Source: an uncultured Polaribacter sp. (lineage in GTDB: Bacteria > Bacteroidota > Bacteroidia > Flavobacteriales > Flavobacteriaceae). From it: DNA of 64,000 nt. The stretch's first letter is position 1; each line of letters starts with the position of its first letter. The DNA lies in NCBI RefSeq assembly GCF_947501385.1, contig NZ_CANMVP010000021.1:23246-87245 (forward strand), written 5' to 3'. The notes beneath the pieces are model-generated. The model saw only the letters and a program-made list of their open reading frames with translations, was not told where the DNA came from and did no database searches. The position numbers and the translations under genes are program-made. Below are positions 20,717 to 32,602 of the stretch, in pieces.

Positions 20717-22834
20717 ATGGCTAGAGATTTAAGATATACAAGAAATATTGGTATTGCAGCACATATTGATGCTGGTAAAACCACAACTACAGAACGTGTT
20801 TTGTATTATACAGGAGTTTCTCATAAGATTGGAGAAGTTCATGATGGTGCAGCAACAATGGACTGGATGGAGCAAGAGCAAGAAAGAGGTATTACAATTA
20901 CTTCTGCGGCAACTACATGTACTTGGCAATTTCCAATGGAAAATGCGCAAGTGCTTCCAGATACTAAAGATTACCATTTTAATATTATTGACACTCCAGG
21001 TCACGTAGATTTTACTGTTGAAGTAAACAGATCTTTACGTGTATTGGATGGGTTAGTTTTCTTGTTTTCAGCTGTTGATGGTGTTGAGCCTCAATCTGAA
21101 ACAAACTGGAGACTAGCAGATAATTACAAAGTGCCAAGAATTGGATTCGTAAATAAAATGGACCGTCAAGGATCTGATTTTATGATGGTTTGCAAGCAGG
21201 TAAAAGAAATGTTAGGTTCTAATGCAGTGCCTATTGTTTTAAATATTGGTGATGAAGAAAACTTCAAAGGTATTGTAGATCTGGTTAAAAATAGAGCTAT
21301 TGTATGGCATGAAGAAGGAATGGGTTCAACATTTGATGTTGTTGATATTCCTGAAGAATTAAAAGAAGAAGCAAAGATTCTTCGTGGCAAACTTATTGAA
21401 GAAGTTGCTGCATATGATGAAGATTTGTTAGAAAAATATATGGAAGATGAAGATTCTATCACAGAAGATGAAGTGCATGCTGCACTGAGAGCTGCTGTAA
21501 TGGATATGTCTATCATTCCTATGATTTGTGGTTCTGCATTTAAAAATAAAGGTGTTCAGTTTCTTTTAGATGCTGTATGTCGTTATTTACCTTCTCCAAT
21601 GGATAAAGAAGGTATTGTTGGGACAAATCCTGATACAGGCGAAGAAGAACTACGTAAGCCAGATGTAAAAGAACCTTTTGCAGCTTTGGCCTTTAAAATT
21701 GCTACAGATCCTTTTGTAGGGCGTTTGGCATTCTTTAGAGCATATTCTGGTCGTTTAGATGCAGGTTCTTATGTGTTGAATAACCGTTCAGGTAAAAAAG
21801 AACGTATTTCACGTATTTATCAAATGCATGCGAACAAGCAAAACGCTATTGATTATATTGAAGCTGGAGATATTGGTGCTGCTGTTGGATTTAAATCTAT
21901 CAAAACAGGAGATACGTTAACCGCTGAAAAGCATCCAATCGTTTTAGAATCTATGGATTTTCCAGATCCAGTAATTGGTATTGCTGTGGAGCCTAAAACA
22001 AAAGCTGATGTTGATAAATTAGGGATCGGTTTAGGTAAGTTAGCTGAAGAAGATCCTACGTTTACAGTACGTTCAGATGAAGCTTCAGGGCAGACTATTA
22101 TTTCTGGAATGGGTGAATTACACTTAGATGTAATTGTAGACCGTTTAAGACGTGAGTTTAAAGTAGAAGTAAATCAAGGGCAACCTCAAGTAGAATATAA
22201 AGAAGCAATTACAGCGGAAGCAGAGCATAGAGAAATCTATAAGAAACAATCTGGTGGTCGTGGTAAGTTTGCAGATATCGTATTTACTATTGGTCCAGCC
22301 GATGAAGGTGTTCAAGGTTTACAATTTGCATCAACTATTAAGGGTGGAAACGTTCCTAGAGAATTTGTTCCTTCTGTAGAGAAAGGTTTTAGAGAAGCTA
22401 TGAATAACGGTCCTTTGGCAGGTTATGAAATGGATTCGATGAAAGTAACATTAAGAGACGGTTCTTTCCACGCAGTGGATTCTGATGCTTTGTCTTTTGA
22501 ATTAGCTGCAAAAATGGGTTATAAAGCTTCTGCAAAATCTGCAAAAGCAAAAATAATGGAACCATTAATGAAGTTAGAAGTGTTAACTCCTGAAGCAAAC
22601 ATGGGAGATATTGTTGGAGATTTGAACAGAAGAAGAGGGCAAGTAAATGACATGTCAGATAGAGCAGGATCTAAAGTAGTAAAAGCAATCGTTCCATTAT
22701 CGGAAATGTTTGGTTATGTTACAGCATTAAGAACCATGTCTTCTGGTAGAGCAACTTCTACCATGGAATTTTCTCACTATGCAGAAACTCCATCAAATAT
22801 TTCTGAAGAAGTAATTGCAAAAGCAAAAGGGTAA
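20717..22834 (+). CDS. fusA: Elongation factor G
   Basis: [44 protein letters not shown]. Confidence 0.99.
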   Translation: MARDLRYTRNIGIAAHIDAGKTTTTERVLYYTGVSHKIGEVHDGAATMDWMEQEQERGITITSAATTCTWQFPMENAQVLPDTKDYHFNIIDTPGHVDFTVEVNRSLRVLDGLVFLFSAVDGVEPQSETNWRLADNYKVPRIGFVNKMDRQGSDFMMVCKQVKEMLGSNAVPIVLNIGDEENFKGIVDLVKNRAIVWHEEGMGSTFDVVDIPEELKEEAKILRGKLIEEVAAYDEDLLEKYMEDEDSITEDEVHAALRAAVMDMSIIPMICGSAFKNKGVQFLLDAVCRYLPSPMDKEGIVGTNPDTGEEELRKPDVKEPFAALAFKIATDPFVGRLAFFRAYSGRLDAGSYVLNNRSGKKERISRIYQMHANKQNAIDYIEAGDIGAAVGFKSIKTGDTLTAEKHPIVLESMDFPDPVIGIAVEPKTKADVDKLGIGLGKLAEEDPTFTVRSDEASGQTIISGMGELHLDVIVDRLRREFKVEVNQGQPQVEYKEAITAEAEHREIYKKQSGGRGKFADIVFTIGPADEGVQGLQFASTIKGGNVPREFVPSVEKGFREAMNNGPLAGYEMDSMKVTLRDGSFHAVDSDALSFELAAKMGYKASAKSAKAKIMEPLMKLEVLTPEANMGDIVGDLNRRRGQVNDMSDRAGSKVVKAIVPLSEMFGYVTALRTMSSGRATSTMEFSHYAETPSNISEEVIAKAKG

Positions 22835-22852
22835 CCTACTAAATAATACAAG

Positions 22853-23158
22853 ATGAGTCAAAAAATTAGAATAAAATTAAAGTCTTACGATTACAATTTA
22901 GTAGATAAATCTGCTGAAAAAATAGTAAAGACGGTAAAAAGTACTGGAGCTGTAGTAAACGGACCAATACCATTGCCAACACATAAAAAGATTTTTACCG
23001 TATTGCGTTCACCGCACGTAAACAAAAAATCTAGAGAGCAATTTCAATTATCTGCTTACAAAAGATTATTAGACATTTATAGTTCTTCTTCGAAAACTAT
23101 TGATGCTTTAATGAAATTGGAGTTACCAAGTGGTGTTGAAGTAGAAATAAAGGTTTAG
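22853..23158 (+). CDS. rpsJ: 30S ribosomal protein S10
   Basis: [43 protein letters not shown]. Confidence 0.99.
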   Translation: MSQKIRIKLKSYDYNLVDKSAEKIVKTVKSTGAVVNGPIPLPTHKKIFTVLRSPHVNKKSREQFQLSAYKRLLDIYSSSSKTIDALMKLELPSGVEVEIKV

Positions 23159-23312
23159 TAAAACCTTTATTGAACATTCTTACGAAAGTGGGAATCTCAA
23201 TAAAGAAGCATTATAAAACTATACTTTTTTTTAAAGTTCAAGTTGAATACATTCCGAACTTGTTTCGGAATCTCTAAAAAAAAAGCAAATAAATATTAAC
23301 TTTCGGTTTCAT

Positions 23313-23343
23313 TTTGTTAAACCGAAAGTTTTTTATACTTTTG
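23313..23343 (+). promoter_or_regulatory. Bacteroidetes-type promoter internal to the S10 cluster (rpsJ-rplC gap)
   Basis: TTTG (23313-23316), exactly 19-nt spacer, TACTTTTG (23336-23343). Confidence 0.75.
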
Positions 23344-23400
23344 CAACCCGAAATAGAGTAGGGTGAGGCTATTTTTTGATGAAAATTCAATAATAGTAAC

Positions 23401-23474
23401 ATGTCTGGAGCGTTTCGCAAAGGAAAAACGGAAAAACAAAATCAGCGCTGAATTTGTTTTGCGCTGTTTTTTTT
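23401..23474 (+). promoter_or_regulatory. Candidate leader peptide plus attenuator upstream of rplC
   Basis: 16-codon ORF MSGAFRKGKTEKQNQR* (23401-23451); its stop lies in overlapping alternative hairpins: AAAACAAAATCAGCGCTGAATTTGTTTT (23433-23460) versus CAGCGC-N12-GCGCTG-T8 (23443-23474). Confidence 0.5.
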
Positions 23475-23574
23475 AGCAGAAACTCAAAAGATAACAATGA
23501 AACAATGGTTTCAAAAAAATAAATATTAATATAGACGCGCTGGATAAACATCTATCGTCTTAAATTTTAACTAA

Positions 23575-24192
23575 ATGTCTGGGTTAATAGGAAGAAAGAT
23601 TGGAATGACCAGCTTATTTGATGAAAACGGGAAGAACATTCCTTGTACAGTAATCGAAGCAGGTCCTTGCGTTGTTACCCAAGTCAGAACCGAAGAGGTT
23701 GACGGCTACAATGCGTTGCAACTTGGTTTCGATGACAAAAAGGCGAAAAGTTCTAACAAATCGTTAGATGGTCACTTTAAAAAAGCTGGCACAATCGCTA
23801 AGAAAAAAGTCGTTGAATTTCAAGGGTTTGAAGAGGAGTATAAATTAGGAGATGCTATTACCGTAGAGCACTTTACTGAAGGAGAATTTGTTGATGTATC
23901 AGGTGTATCTAAAGGTAAAGGTTTTCAGGGTGTTGTAAAGCGTCATGGATTTGCTGGTGTAGGTCAAGCTACGCACGGTCAACATAACCGTTTAAGAGCT
24001 CCTGGTTCAATTGGTGCTGCATCGTATCCTGCAAGAGTATTCAAAGGAATGCGTATGGCAGGAAGAATGGGTGGAGATAAAGTGAAAGTACAAAACTTAA
24101 GAGTATTAAAAGTAGTTGCTGAAAAGAACTTACTTGTTGTTAAAGGAGCAGTTCCTGGACACAAAAATGCTTTTGTAACTATTCAGAAATAA
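23575..24192 (+). CDS. rplC: 50S ribosomal protein L3
   Basis: [32 protein letters not shown]. Confidence 0.99.
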   Translation: MSGLIGRKIGMTSLFDENGKNIPCTVIEAGPCVVTQVRTEEVDGYNALQLGFDDKKAKSSNKSLDGHFKKAGTIAKKKVVEFQGFEEEYKLGDAITVEHFTEGEFVDVSGVSKGKGFQGVVKRHGFAGVGQATHGQHNRLRAPGSIGAASYPARVFKGMRMAGRMGGDKVKVQNLRVLKVVAEKNLLVVKGAVPGHKNAFVTIQK

Positions 24193-24821
24193 TGAAAGTA
24201 GCAGTTTTAGATATTACAGGAAAAGATACAGGTAGAAAAGTTGAACTTTCTAAAGATGTATTCGGTATAGAACCTAATGATCACGCTATTTATTTAGATG
24301 TTAAGCAGTATTTGGCAAATCAACGTCAAGGAACGCATAAAGCTAAAGAAAGAGCTGAAATTACAGGATCTACAAGGAAAATAAAAAAACAAAAAGGAAC
24401 TGGTACTGCAAGAGCAGGTTCTATCAAGTCTGGTGTTTTTAGAGGTGGAGGACGTATGTTCGGACCAAGACCAAGAGATTATTCTTTTAAATTGAATAAA
24501 AACTTAAAGCGTTTGGCGCGTAAGTCTGCTTTAAGTATTCAAGCAAATGATAAAAATTTAGTAGTTGTTGAAGATTTCAATTTTGAAACTCCAAAGACTA
24601 AAAACTTTATCGACGTATTAAAAGCGTTTGATGTAGATACTAAAAAATCATTGTTTGTATTAAGTAGTGAAAATACGAATGTGTATTTGTCATCACGTAA
24701 TTTAAAGAAATCTAAAGTGATCAAGGCTTCAGAATTAAATACTTATGGTGTGTTAAACGCTAATAAGATTATAATTACTGAGGGGTCTTTAGAAGATATA
24801 AACACAAATTTAAGCAAATAG
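24192..24821 (+). CDS. rplD: 50S ribosomal protein L4
   Basis: [32 protein letters not shown]. Confidence 0.99.
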   Translation: MKVAVLDITGKDTGRKVELSKDVFGIEPNDHAIYLDVKQYLANQRQGTHKAKERAEITGSTRKIKKQKGTGTARAGSIKSGVFRGGGRMFGPRPRDYSFKLNKNLKRLARKSALSIQANDKNLVVVEDFNFETPKTKNFIDVLKAFDVDTKKSLFVLSSENTNVYLSSRNLKKSKVIKASELNTYGVLNANKIIITEGSLEDINTNLSK

Positions 24822-24830
24822 GGATTCAAA

Positions 24831-25121
24831 ATGAGTATTTTAATAAAACCTATTATTACGGAAAAAGCGACAAGCGATAGCGAATTATTTAATCGTTATA
24901 CATTTGTTGTAGATAAAAAAGCGAATAAGTTAGAAATCAAAGATGCTGTTGAAACAGCTTACGGAGTTTCTATCTCTAGTGTGAAAACTTTAAACTACCC
25001 AATTCAAAGAAATACAAAGTTTACTAAAAAAGGTTTGGTAACTGGTATTAAGAGTGGGTACAAAAAAGCAATTGTACAAGTAGCAGAAGGAGAAAGTATT
25101 GATTTTTATAACAATCTTTAA
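24831..25121 (+). CDS. rplW: 50S ribosomal protein L23
   Basis: MSILIKPIITEKATSDSELFNRYTFVVDKKANK. Confidence 0.98.
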   Translation: MSILIKPIITEKATSDSELFNRYTFVVDKKANKLEIKDAVETAYGVSISSVKTLNYPIQRNTKFTKKGLVTGIKSGYKKAIVQVAEGESIDFYNNL

Positions 25122-25130
25122 GAGAAGAAC

Positions 25131-25955
25131 ATGTCAGTTAGAAAATTAAAACCAATAACACCAGGTCAGCGTTTTAGAGTTGTAAATGGGTTCGACACCA
25201 TAACAACTGATAAGCCGGAGAAAAGTTTACTTGCTCCGAAAAAACGATCTGGAGGTCGAAACAATCAGGGAAGAATGACCACACGTAACATTGGTGGTGG
25301 TCATAAACAAAAATACCGTATTATCGATTTTAAAAGAGATAAGCAAGGTATTCCTGCAACAGTAAAAACTATAGAGTACGATCCAAATCGTACGGCATTT
25401 ATTGCTTTACTAAGTTATGCTGATGGTGAAAAACGTTATGTGATTGCACAAAACGGTTTAAAAGTAGGTCAATCTATAATTTCAGGTAACGAAGCAACTC
25501 CAGAAATTGGAAACGCAATGACGTTAAGTGAAATTCCTTTAGGAACTACAATTTCTTGTATAGAATTACGTCCAGGTCAAGGTGCTGTTATGGCGCGTTC
25601 TGCTGGTTCTTTTGCTCAGTTAATGGCAAGAGACGGTAAATATGCAACGGTAAAGTTACCTTCTGGTGAAACAAGATTAATCTTGTTAACTTGTATGGCT
25701 ACTATTGGAGTTGTATCTAATTCAGATCACCAATTACTAGTTTCTGGTAAAGCTGGTAGATCTAGATGGTTAGGTAGAAGACCAAGAGTAAATGCTGTTA
25801 GAATGAATCCTGTAGATCACCCAATGGGTGGTGGTGAAGGACGTGCTTCTGGAGGTCATCCAAGATCTAGAAACGGTATTCCTGCTAAAGGTTACAAGAC
25901 AAGGTCTAAGACTAAAGCTAGTAATAAGTATATTTTAGAACGTAGAAAGAAATAA
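25131..25955 (+). CDS. rplB: 50S ribosomal protein L2
   Basis: [48 protein letters not shown]. Confidence 0.99.
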   Translation: MSVRKLKPITPGQRFRVVNGFDTITTDKPEKSLLAPKKRSGGRNNQGRMTTRNIGGGHKQKYRIIDFKRDKQGIPATVKTIEYDPNRTAFIALLSYADGEKRYVIAQNGLKVGQSIISGNEATPEIGNAMTLSEIPLGTTISCIELRPGQGAVMARSAGSFAQLMARDGKYATVKLPSGETRLILLTCMATIGVVSNSDHQLLVSGKAGRSRWLGRRPRVNAVRMNPVDHPMGGGEGRASGGHPRSRNGIPAKGYKTRSKTKASNKYILERRKK

Positions 25956-25961
25956 TAAGTT

Positions 25962-26240
25962 ATGGCAAGATCATTAAAAAAAGGACCTTACGTTCACTAT
26001 AAATTAGAGAAAAAAGTGTTAGCTAATGTAGAAGCTGGTAACAAAACAGTAATCAAAACTTGGTCTAGAGCAAGTATGATTACACCAGATTTTGTAGGAC
26101 AAACAATTGCTGTTCATAATGGCCGTCAGTTTGTACCAGTATATGTTACAGAAAACATGGTAGGGCACAAATTAGGCGAATTTTCACCAACGCGTTCTTT
26201 TAGAGGACATGCTGGTGCGAAAAATAAAGGTAAAAAATAG
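25962..26240 (+). CDS. rpsS: 30S ribosomal protein S19
   Basis: [18 protein letters not shown]...[18 protein letters not shown]. Confidence 0.99.
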   Translation: MARSLKKGPYVHYKLEKKVLANVEAGNKTVIKTWSRASMITPDFVGQTIAVHNGRQFVPVYVTENMVGHKLGEFSPTRSFRGHAGAKNKGKK

Positions 26241-26246
26241 TAGGAA

Positions 26247-26651
26247 ATGGGAGTTCGTAAAAAAAATATGGCAGATCAGTTAAAAGAAGCTAGAAAGCAC
26301 CGTGCTTTTGCTAAGCTTACTAACTGTCCTACGTCACCAAGAAAAATGCGTTTAGTAGCGGATCAAGTAAGAGGAGTGGAAGTTGAAAAAGCTTTACAAA
26401 TCTTAAAATTCAGTCCTAAAGAAGCATCTATCAACTTAGAAAAATTGTTATTGTCTGCAATTGCAAACTGGCAAGCTAAGAATGAAGATGCAAGTATAGA
26501 AGATGCTGGGTTATTTGTAAAAACTATTTATGTAGATAGCGCAGGAATGTTAAAAAGATTAAGACCAGCTCCACAAGGTCGTGCTCATAGAATTCGCAAG
26601 CGTTCTAATCACGTTACTTTAGAGTTAGGTAGTAAAAATTTAAGTAATTAA
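26247..26651 (+). CDS. rplV: 50S ribosomal protein L22
   Basis: [40 protein letters not shown]. Confidence 0.98.
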   Translation: MGVRKKNMADQLKEARKHRAFAKLTNCPTSPRKMRLVADQVRGVEVEKALQILKFSPKEASINLEKLLLSAIANWQAKNEDASIEDAGLFVKTIYVDSAGMLKRLRPAPQGRAHRIRKRSNHVTLELGSKNLSN

Positions 26652-26662
26652 TCAAAGTAGAA

Positions 26663-27391
26663 ATGGGACAAAAAACTAATCCAATAGGAAATCGTTTAGG
26701 GATCATCAGAGGTTGGGAATCTAACTGGTACGGTGGTAATGACTACGGAGATAAAATTGCTGAAGATTATAAGATAAGAGAGTATATTCATGCTCGTTTA
26801 TCTAAGGCAAGTGTTTCTCGTGTAATTATAGAGCGTACTTTAAAACTTGTAACCGTTACTATCACCACTGCACGTCCAGGTATCATTATTGGTAAAGGAG
26901 GTCAAGAGGTAGACAAGTTAAAAGAAGAGCTTAAAAAAATTACAGGAAAAGAAGTTCAAATTAATATTTTTGAAATCAAACGTCCAGAATTGGATGCTAG
27001 ATTGGTAGCAACCAGTGTTGCACGTCAAATTGAAAATAGAATTTCTTACAAGAGAGCTATTAAAATGGCTATTCAAGCTACCATGCGTATGAATGCTGAA
27101 GGAATTAAAATTCAGATTTCAGGTCGTTTAAACGGCGCAGAAATGGCACGTTCAGAGCATTTTAAAGATGGTAGAATTCCGTTATCTACTTTTAGAGCAG
27201 ATATCGATTATGCACTTGTTGAAGCGCACACTACTTATGGAAGATTAGGTATTAAAGTGTGGATTATGAAAGGTGAGGTATATGGTAAAAGAGAATTATC
27301 GCCATTAGTTGGTTTGTCTAAAAAACAATCTGGTGGTAATAAAGGTGGTGGAGATAGAGGAAAAAGACCGCAACCTCGTAGAAGAAAATAA
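26663..27391 (+). CDS. rpsC: 30S ribosomal protein S3
   Basis: [25 protein letters not shown]-domain [16 protein letters not shown]. Confidence 0.99.
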   Translation: MGQKTNPIGNRLGIIRGWESNWYGGNDYGDKIAEDYKIREYIHARLSKASVSRVIIERTLKLVTVTITTARPGIIIGKGGQEVDKLKEELKKITGKEVQINIFEIKRPELDARLVATSVARQIENRISYKRAIKMAIQATMRMNAEGIKIQISGRLNGAEMARSEHFKDGRIPLSTFRADIDYALVEAHTTYGRLGIKVWIMKGEVYGKRELSPLVGLSKKQSGGNKGGGDRGKRPQPRRRK

Positions 27392-27413
27392 TTTTTAAAA
27401 TTAGAAATTAAAA

Positions 27414-27845
27414 ATGTTACAGCCAAAAAGAGTAAAATACCGTAAGGTACAGAAGGCGAAAGGAAATATGACAGGTATTTCTGGTAGAGGAAATCAACTT
27501 TCTAATGGAATGTTTGGTATTAAATCTATAGATCAAAACTTGTTAACTTCTCGTCAAATTGAAGCAGCTCGTATCGCGGCAACTCGTCATATGAAAAGAG
27601 AAGGTCAGTTGTGGATTAAAATATTTCCAGACAAGCCTATTACCAAAAAACCTTTAGAGGTTCGTATGGGTAAAGGTAAAGGAGCACCAGATCATTTTGT
27701 TGCAGTTATTAAGCCAGGTAGAATTTTGTTTGAAGTTGGTGGAGTGCCAATGAATGTTGCAAAAGAAGCTTTACGTTTAGCAGCTCAAAAACTTCCCGTA
27801 AGAACGAAGTTTGTAGTAGCAAGAGATTTTGATATTAACGCTTAA
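27414..27845 (+). CDS. rplP: 50S ribosomal protein L16
   Basis: [18 protein letters not shown]...[24 protein letters not shown]. Confidence 0.99.
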   Translation: MLQPKRVKYRKVQKAKGNMTGISGRGNQLSNGMFGIKSIDQNLLTSRQIEAARIAATRHMKREGQLWIKIFPDKPITKKPLEVRMGKGKGAPDHFVAVIKPGRILFEVGGVPMNVAKEALRLAAQKLPVRTKFVVARDFDINA

Positions 27846-27856
27846 TTCTAAATAGA

Positions 27857-28048
27857 ATGAAACAATCAGAAATAAAAGAATTATCTATAGCAGATCTTAA
27901 TGAGAAGCATGGAGCGTTGCAAAAAAATTATACCGATCTTAAGATGGCGCATGCAATAACTCCTTTGGAGAATCCATTGCAGTTGAGAAGCTTAAGAAGA
28001 ACTGTAGCAAGAATTGCAACAGAATTAACAAAAAGAGAATTACAATAA
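27857..28048 (+). CDS. rpmC: 50S ribosomal protein L29
   Basis: MKQSEIKELSIADL...NPLQLRSLRRTVARIATEL. Confidence 0.97.
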   Translation: MKQSEIKELSIADLNEKHGALQKNYTDLKMAHAITPLENPLQLRSLRRTVARIATELTKRELQ

Positions 28049-28068
28049 TTCTATAGTCAGTTTTAAAG

Positions 28069-28326
28069 ATGGAAAAAAGAAATCTTAGAAAAGAGAGAAT
28101 TGGTGTTGTTTCTAGTAACAAAATGGAAAAATCTATTGTTGTTGCAGAAACTAAAAGAGTAAAGCACCCAATGTACGGAAAGTTCGTATTAAAGACTAAG
28201 AAGTACGTTGCACACGACGAAAAGAATGATTGCAACGAAGGAGATACCGTTAGGATCATGGAAACAAGACCTATGAGTAAATCTAAACGTTGGAGATTAG
28301 TAGAAATCCTAGAAAGAGCTAAATAA
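28069..28326 (+). CDS. rpsQ: 30S ribosomal protein S17
   Basis: [33 protein letters not shown]. Confidence 0.98.
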   Translation: MEKRNLRKERIGVVSSNKMEKSIVVAETKRVKHPMYGKFVLKTKKYVAHDEKNDCNEGDTVRIMETRPMSKSKRWRLVEILERAK

Positions 28327-28327
28327 T

Positions 28328-28696
28328 ATGTTACAGACAGAATCAAGATTAAAAGTAGCAGATAATACTGGAGCCAAAGAAGTTTTAGTAATTAGAGTTT
28401 TAGGAGGAACTAGAAAACGTTATGCAAGTATTGGAGACAAAATTGTTGTAACGGTAAAATCTGCAACTCCTAACGGATCGGTAAAGAAAGGTCAAGTATC
28501 TAGAGCCGTTGTTGTAAGAACTAAGAAAGAAGTTAGACGTAAAGATGGGTCTTACATCAGATTTGATGATAATGCTTGTGTGCTTTTAAATCCTACAGAG
28601 GAAATGAGGGGAACACGTGTATTTGGTCCTGTTGCTCGTGAACTTCGTGAGAAACAATTCATGAAAATAGTATCATTAGCACCTGAAGTGCTTTAA
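28328..28696 (+). CDS. rplN: 50S ribosomal protein L14
   Basis: [27 protein letters not shown]. Confidence 0.99.
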   Translation: MLQTESRLKVADNTGAKEVLVIRVLGGTRKRYASIGDKIVVTVKSATPNGSVKKGQVSRAVVVRTKKEVRRKDGSYIRFDDNACVLLNPTEEMRGTRVFGPVARELREKQFMKIVSLAPEVL

Positions 28697-28707
28697 ATTA
28701 TCATAAA

Positions 28708-29010
28708 ATGAAGAAGTTTAAAATAAAATCAGGAGATACTGTAAAAGTAATTGCAGGAGATCATAAAGGATCTGAAGGTAAAGTTTTACAAATCATCAAA
28801 GATAAAGACAGAGTATTAGTAGAAGGTGTAAACTTAGTTTCTAAGCACACCAAGCCAAGTGCTCAAAGTCCTCAAGGTGGTATTGTAAAGAAAGAAGCAT
28901 CTCTTCACATCTCTAACGTAATGTTATTAGAAGAAGGGGTAGCTGTAAGAGTAGGTTATCAAGTTGATGGAGCATCTAAAACGAAGATCTCTAAAAAAAC
29001 TAAAAAATAA
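28708..29010 (+). CDS. rplX: 50S ribosomal protein L24
   Basis: [28 protein letters not shown] (KOW motif). Confidence 0.98.
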   Translation: MKKFKIKSGDTVKVIAGDHKGSEGKVLQIIKDKDRVLVEGVNLVSKHTKPSAQSPQGGIVKKEASLHISNVMLLEEGVAVRVGYQVDGASKTKISKKTKK

Positions 29011-29018
29011 GAATAATC

Positions 29019-29570
29019 ATGAGTTACGTACCAAGATTAAAATCAGAATACAAAGAAAGAGTCGTAAAGGCGCTTACTGAAGAATTCAGTTATAAGAATG
29101 TAATGCAAGTGCCTAAATTAGAAAAGATTGTTGTTTCTAAAGGTGTTGGTGCTGCAATTGCAGATAAGAAGTTAATAGATTATGCTTTAGAAGAGTTGAC
29201 TAAAATTACGGGTCAAAAGGCAATTTCTACAATGTCTAAGAAAGATGTTGCATCATTTAAATTACGTAAGGGAATGCCAATTGGTGTAAAGGTTACGTTA
29301 AGAGGTGATAAAATGTACGAATTTTTAGACAGATTAGTTACTGCTTCATTGCCTCGTGTTAGAGACTTTAACGGTATAAAAGCTAACGGATTTGATGGTA
29401 GAGGTAATTACAATTTAGGAATTACTGAACAAATCATTTACCCAGAAATAAATATTGATCAAGTGAAAAAAATCAATGGAATGGATATTACTTTTGTAAC
29501 ATCTGCAGACACTGATAAAGAAGCAAAATCATTATTAGGAGAATTAGGTTTACCATTCAAAAAAAATTAA
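29019..29570 (+). CDS. rplE: 50S ribosomal protein L5
   Basis: [17 protein letters not shown]...[31 protein letters not shown]. Confidence 0.99.
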   Translation: MSYVPRLKSEYKERVVKALTEEFSYKNVMQVPKLEKIVVSKGVGAAIADKKLIDYALEELTKITGQKAISTMSKKDVASFKLRKGMPIGVKVTLRGDKMYEFLDRLVTASLPRVRDFNGIKANGFDGRGNYNLGITEQIIYPEINIDQVKKINGMDITFVTSADTDKEAKSLLGELGLPFKKN

Positions 29571-29573
29571 GAA

Positions 29574-29843
29574 ATGGCTAAAGAATCAATGAAAGCGCGT
29601 GAGCGCAAAAGAGAACGTACGGTTGCAAAATATGCTGAAAAGAGAAAAGCTTTAAAAGAAGCTGGAGACTATGAAGGTTTGCAGAAATTACCAAAGAATG
29701 CATCACCGGTTAGATTGCACAATAGATGTAAATTAACAGGGCGTCCAAAAGGATATATGCGTCAGTTTGGTTTGTCTCGTGTAACGTTTCGTGAAATGGC
29801 AAATCAAGGCTTGATACCAGGTGTTAGAAAAGCAAGTTGGTAG
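29574..29843 (+). CDS. rpsN: 30S ribosomal protein S14 (zinc-independent long form)
   Basis: [13 protein letters not shown]...[43 protein letters not shown]. Confidence 0.99.
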   Translation: MAKESMKARERKRERTVAKYAEKRKALKEAGDYEGLQKLPKNASPVRLHNRCKLTGRPKGYMRQFGLSRVTFREMANQGLIPGVRKASW

Positions 29844-30004
29844 AAATTTGAAATAAAACTTAAATATAAAAATAGAATGTGTATCTTTGCACGCTCTATT
29901 TTTTTAAGTATAAGAGTATTAACTGATTATAGGTTCGGATATCACAGAGCAATCTGTAGGTACAATAGAGGTGTTTGAAAACCGTAATCGCAATATAAAT
30001 AAAT

Positions 30005-30403
30005 ATGTATACAGATCCAATCGCGGATTTTCTTACCAGAGTAAGAAATGCCATCGCAGCAGGACACAGAGTAGTGGAAATTCCGGCTTCAAACTTGAAG
30101 AAGGAAATGACTAAAATTTTGTTTGATCAAGGATTTATTTTAAGTTACCAGTTCAATGACGATAAAGTTCAAGGAACTATTAAGATAGCTTTAAAATATG
30201 ACAAGGAAACAAAAGAGTCAGTAATTAGAAAAATTCAACGAATTAGTACACCAGGTTTACGCAAGTATGTTGGGTCTACAGAGATGCCAAGAGTATTAAA
30301 CGGTCTTGGAATTGCTATTGTTTCTACATCTAAAGGTGTAATGACAAATAAAAAAGCACGTCAAGATAATGTTGGAGGAGAAGTTTTATGTTACGTTTAT
30401 TAA
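30005..30403 (+). CDS. rpsH: 30S ribosomal protein S8
   Basis: [21 protein letters not shown]...GGEVLCYVY. Confidence 0.99.
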   Translation: MYTDPIADFLTRVRNAIAAGHRVVEIPASNLKKEMTKILFDQGFILSYQFNDDKVQGTIKIALKYDKETKESVIRKIQRISTPGLRKYVGSTEMPRVLNGLGIAIVSTSKGVMTNKKARQDNVGGEVLCYVY

Positions 30404-30413
30404 TCTATAAGAA

Positions 30414-30959
30414 ATGAGTAGAATAGGAAAAAATCCCGTTAGCATTTCACAAGGTGTAGATGTAAACATAAAAGACAATGTGGTAACCGTAAAAGGAAAA
30501 TTGGGTGAGTTAACTCAAACTATTTCAAACGGAATTACAGTAAAGATTGAAGATGGTATTATCACTTTAGATAGAGCATCCGAAAGTAAAGACCATAAAG
30601 CACAACATGGTTTAATGAGAGCTTTGATCAATAACATGATTGAAGGTGTAAGTAAAGGTTGGACTAAGGAATTAGAATTGGTTGGTGTAGGTTATAGAGC
30701 CTCAAACCAAGGACAAAAATTAGATTTAGCTTTAGGTTTCTCTCATAATATTGTTTTAGAATTAGCTCCAGAAGTAAAAATTGAAACAGTATCTGAGAAA
30801 GGGAAAAACCCGATCATTAAATTATCTTCTTTTGACAAACAATTAGTGGGTCAAATTGCTGCAAAGATTCGTTCTTTCAGAGCTCCAGAACCTTACAAAG
30901 GTAAAGGTGTTAAGTTTGTTGGTGAAATATTAAGAAGAAAAGCAGGTAAATCTGCATAA
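30414..30959 (+). CDS. rplF: 50S ribosomal protein L6
   Basis: MSRIGKNPVSISQGVDV...RAPEPYKGKGVKFVGEILRRKAGKSA. Confidence 0.99.
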   Translation: MSRIGKNPVSISQGVDVNIKDNVVTVKGKLGELTQTISNGITVKIEDGIITLDRASESKDHKAQHGLMRALINNMIEGVSKGWTKELELVGVGYRASNQGQKLDLALGFSHNIVLELAPEVKIETVSEKGKNPIIKLSSFDKQLVGQIAAKIRSFRAPEPYKGKGVKFVGEILRRKAGKSA

Positions 30960-31055
30960 AAAAAATATACGATTTAAGATGTTAGAAGTGCAAAGTCTTT
31001 TCAACAAGAATTTTAAATCTACTATTTTATATCTAAATATTTAAATATAGAAAAT

Positions 31056-31406
31056 ATGGCATTATCAAAGCTACAAAGAAGAGCTAGAATAAAGCGTAGA
31101 ATCAGAAAGATTATTTCTGGTACTGCTACAAAACCAAGATTATCGGTTTATAGAAGTAATAAAGAAATTTACGCGCAACTAGTTGATGATGTAAACGGAG
31201 TAACATTAGCTTCCGTTTCATCTAGAGATAAAGAAATAAAAGCAGGTTCTAAAGTAGAAGCAGCTACAGCAGTTGGAAAAGCAATTGCAGAAAAAGGTGT
31301 TAAAGCGGGTATAGAAACAGTTGCTTTCGATAGAAATGGTTATTTATACCATGGTAGAGTTAAAGTATTAGCAGAAGCTGCAAGAGAAGCTGGTTTAAAA
31401 TTTTAA
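31056..31406 (+). CDS. rplR: 50S ribosomal protein L18
   Basis: [31 protein letters not shown]...[13 protein letters not shown]. Confidence 0.98.
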   Translation: MALSKLQRRARIKRRIRKIISGTATKPRLSVYRSNKEIYAQLVDDVNGVTLASVSSRDKEIKAGSKVEAATAVGKAIAEKGVKAGIETVAFDRNGYLYHGRVKVLAEAAREAGLKF

Positions 31407-31412
31407 GAAATT

Positions 31413-31934
31413 ATGCAAGGTTATAAAAACGTAGAAAGAGTGAAGCCAAGCGGCTTAGAACTTGTAGATAAATTAGTTGGTGTACAACGTGTTACTAAAG
31501 TTACAAAAGGTGGTAGAGCATTCGGTTTCTCTGCAATTGTTGTTGTAGGAGATGGTAACGGTGTTGTTGGACATGGATTGGGGAAGTCGAAAGATGTTTC
31601 TTCAGCAATAGCAAAAGCTGTTGAAGATGCAAAAAAGAATTTAGTAAGAATACCAATTTTGGAAGGTACTTTACCTCATGAGCAAAAAGGTAAATTTGGT
31701 GGCGCAAAAGTGTTTATCAAACCTGCTTCTCCTGGTACAGGGGTTATTGCTGGTGGTGCAGTTCGTGCAGTATTAGAATCAGTTGGGATACATGATGTAT
31801 TATCAAAATCTCAAGGTTCTTCTAACCCTCACAACGCGGTAAAAGCAACTTTTAATGCATTGTTACAATTGCGTAGTGCAGTTGCAGTTGCAAAACAAAG
31901 AGGTATATCTTTAGAAAAAGTATTTAACGGATAA
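31413..31934 (+). CDS. rpsE: 30S ribosomal protein S5
   Basis: [39 protein letters not shown]. Confidence 0.99.
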   Translation: MQGYKNVERVKPSGLELVDKLVGVQRVTKVTKGGRAFGFSAIVVVGDGNGVVGHGLGKSKDVSSAIAKAVEDAKKNLVRIPILEGTLPHEQKGKFGGAKVFIKPASPGTGVIAGGAVRAVLESVGIHDVLSKSQGSSNPHNAVKATFNALLQLRSAVAVAKQRGISLEKVFNG

Positions 31935-31945
31935 ATCTAAGAACG

Positions 31946-32128
31946 ATGGCAAGAATTAAAGTTACACAAGTAAAAAGTCAAATCGGGCGTCTTCAGAATC
32001 AAAAGAGAACTTTAGAGGCATTAGGTTTACGTAAAATGCACCAAACTGTAGAACACGAGGCAACTCCTACAATTATTGGTATGGTAAATACAGTTAAACA
32101 CTTAGTTTCTTTCGAAGAAATTAAATAA
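31946..32128 (+). CDS. rpmD: 50S ribosomal protein L30
   Basis: MARIKVTQVKSQIGRLQNQKRTLEALGLRKMHQTVEH. Confidence 0.98.
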   Translation: MARIKVTQVKSQIGRLQNQKRTLEALGLRKMHQTVEHEATPTIIGMVNTVKHLVSFEEIK

Positions 32129-32141
32129 GATATTTAGAAAA

Positions 32142-32591
32142 ATGAGTTTACATAATTTAACACCAGCAGAAGGTTCCATTAAAAAAGGAAAAAGAATTGC
32201 AAGAGGTGAAGGATCTGGAAAAGGTGGGACCGCTACAAGAGGTCACAACGGACAGAAATCTCGTTCTGGTTATTCTAAAAAGATTGGTTTTGAAGGAGGG
32301 CAAATGCCACTTCAAAGACGTGTACCTAAATTTGGTTTCACCAACATAAACCGTAAGGAATATCAAGGTATCAATTTAGAGAAGTTACAGTCTTTAGTAG
32401 ATAGCGGAAAAATAACAGATACAGTTAATTTAGACATTTTAATTACAAATAGGTTGGCACGTAAAAACGACCTAATTAAAATCTTAGGAAACGGAGAATT
32501 AAAAGCTAAATTAAACATCACTGTACATAAATTTACTGCAACTGCAAAAGCGGCTATTGAAGCTGCCGGAGGAGAAGTAGTTACTTTATAA
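32142..32591 (+). CDS. rplO: 50S ribosomal protein L15
   Basis: MSLHNLTPAEGSIKKGKRIARGEGSGKGGTATRGHNGQKSRSG. Confidence 0.99.
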   Translation: MSLHNLTPAEGSIKKGKRIARGEGSGKGGTATRGHNGQKSRSGYSKKIGFEGGQMPLQRRVPKFGFTNINRKEYQGINLEKLQSLVDSGKITDTVNLDILITNRLARKNDLIKILGNGELKAKLNITVHKFTATAKAAIEAAGGEVVTL

Positions 32592-32602
32592 GAAACGTAA
32601 AT

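Noticed and set aside
20729-21516. Antisense ORFs within fusA (20729-21004 -, 21166-21516 -) and the shifted-frame ORF 20748-21008 +
   Set aside because: Shadow ORFs opposite or out of frame with an unambiguous EF-G gene; compositions lack protein-like character.
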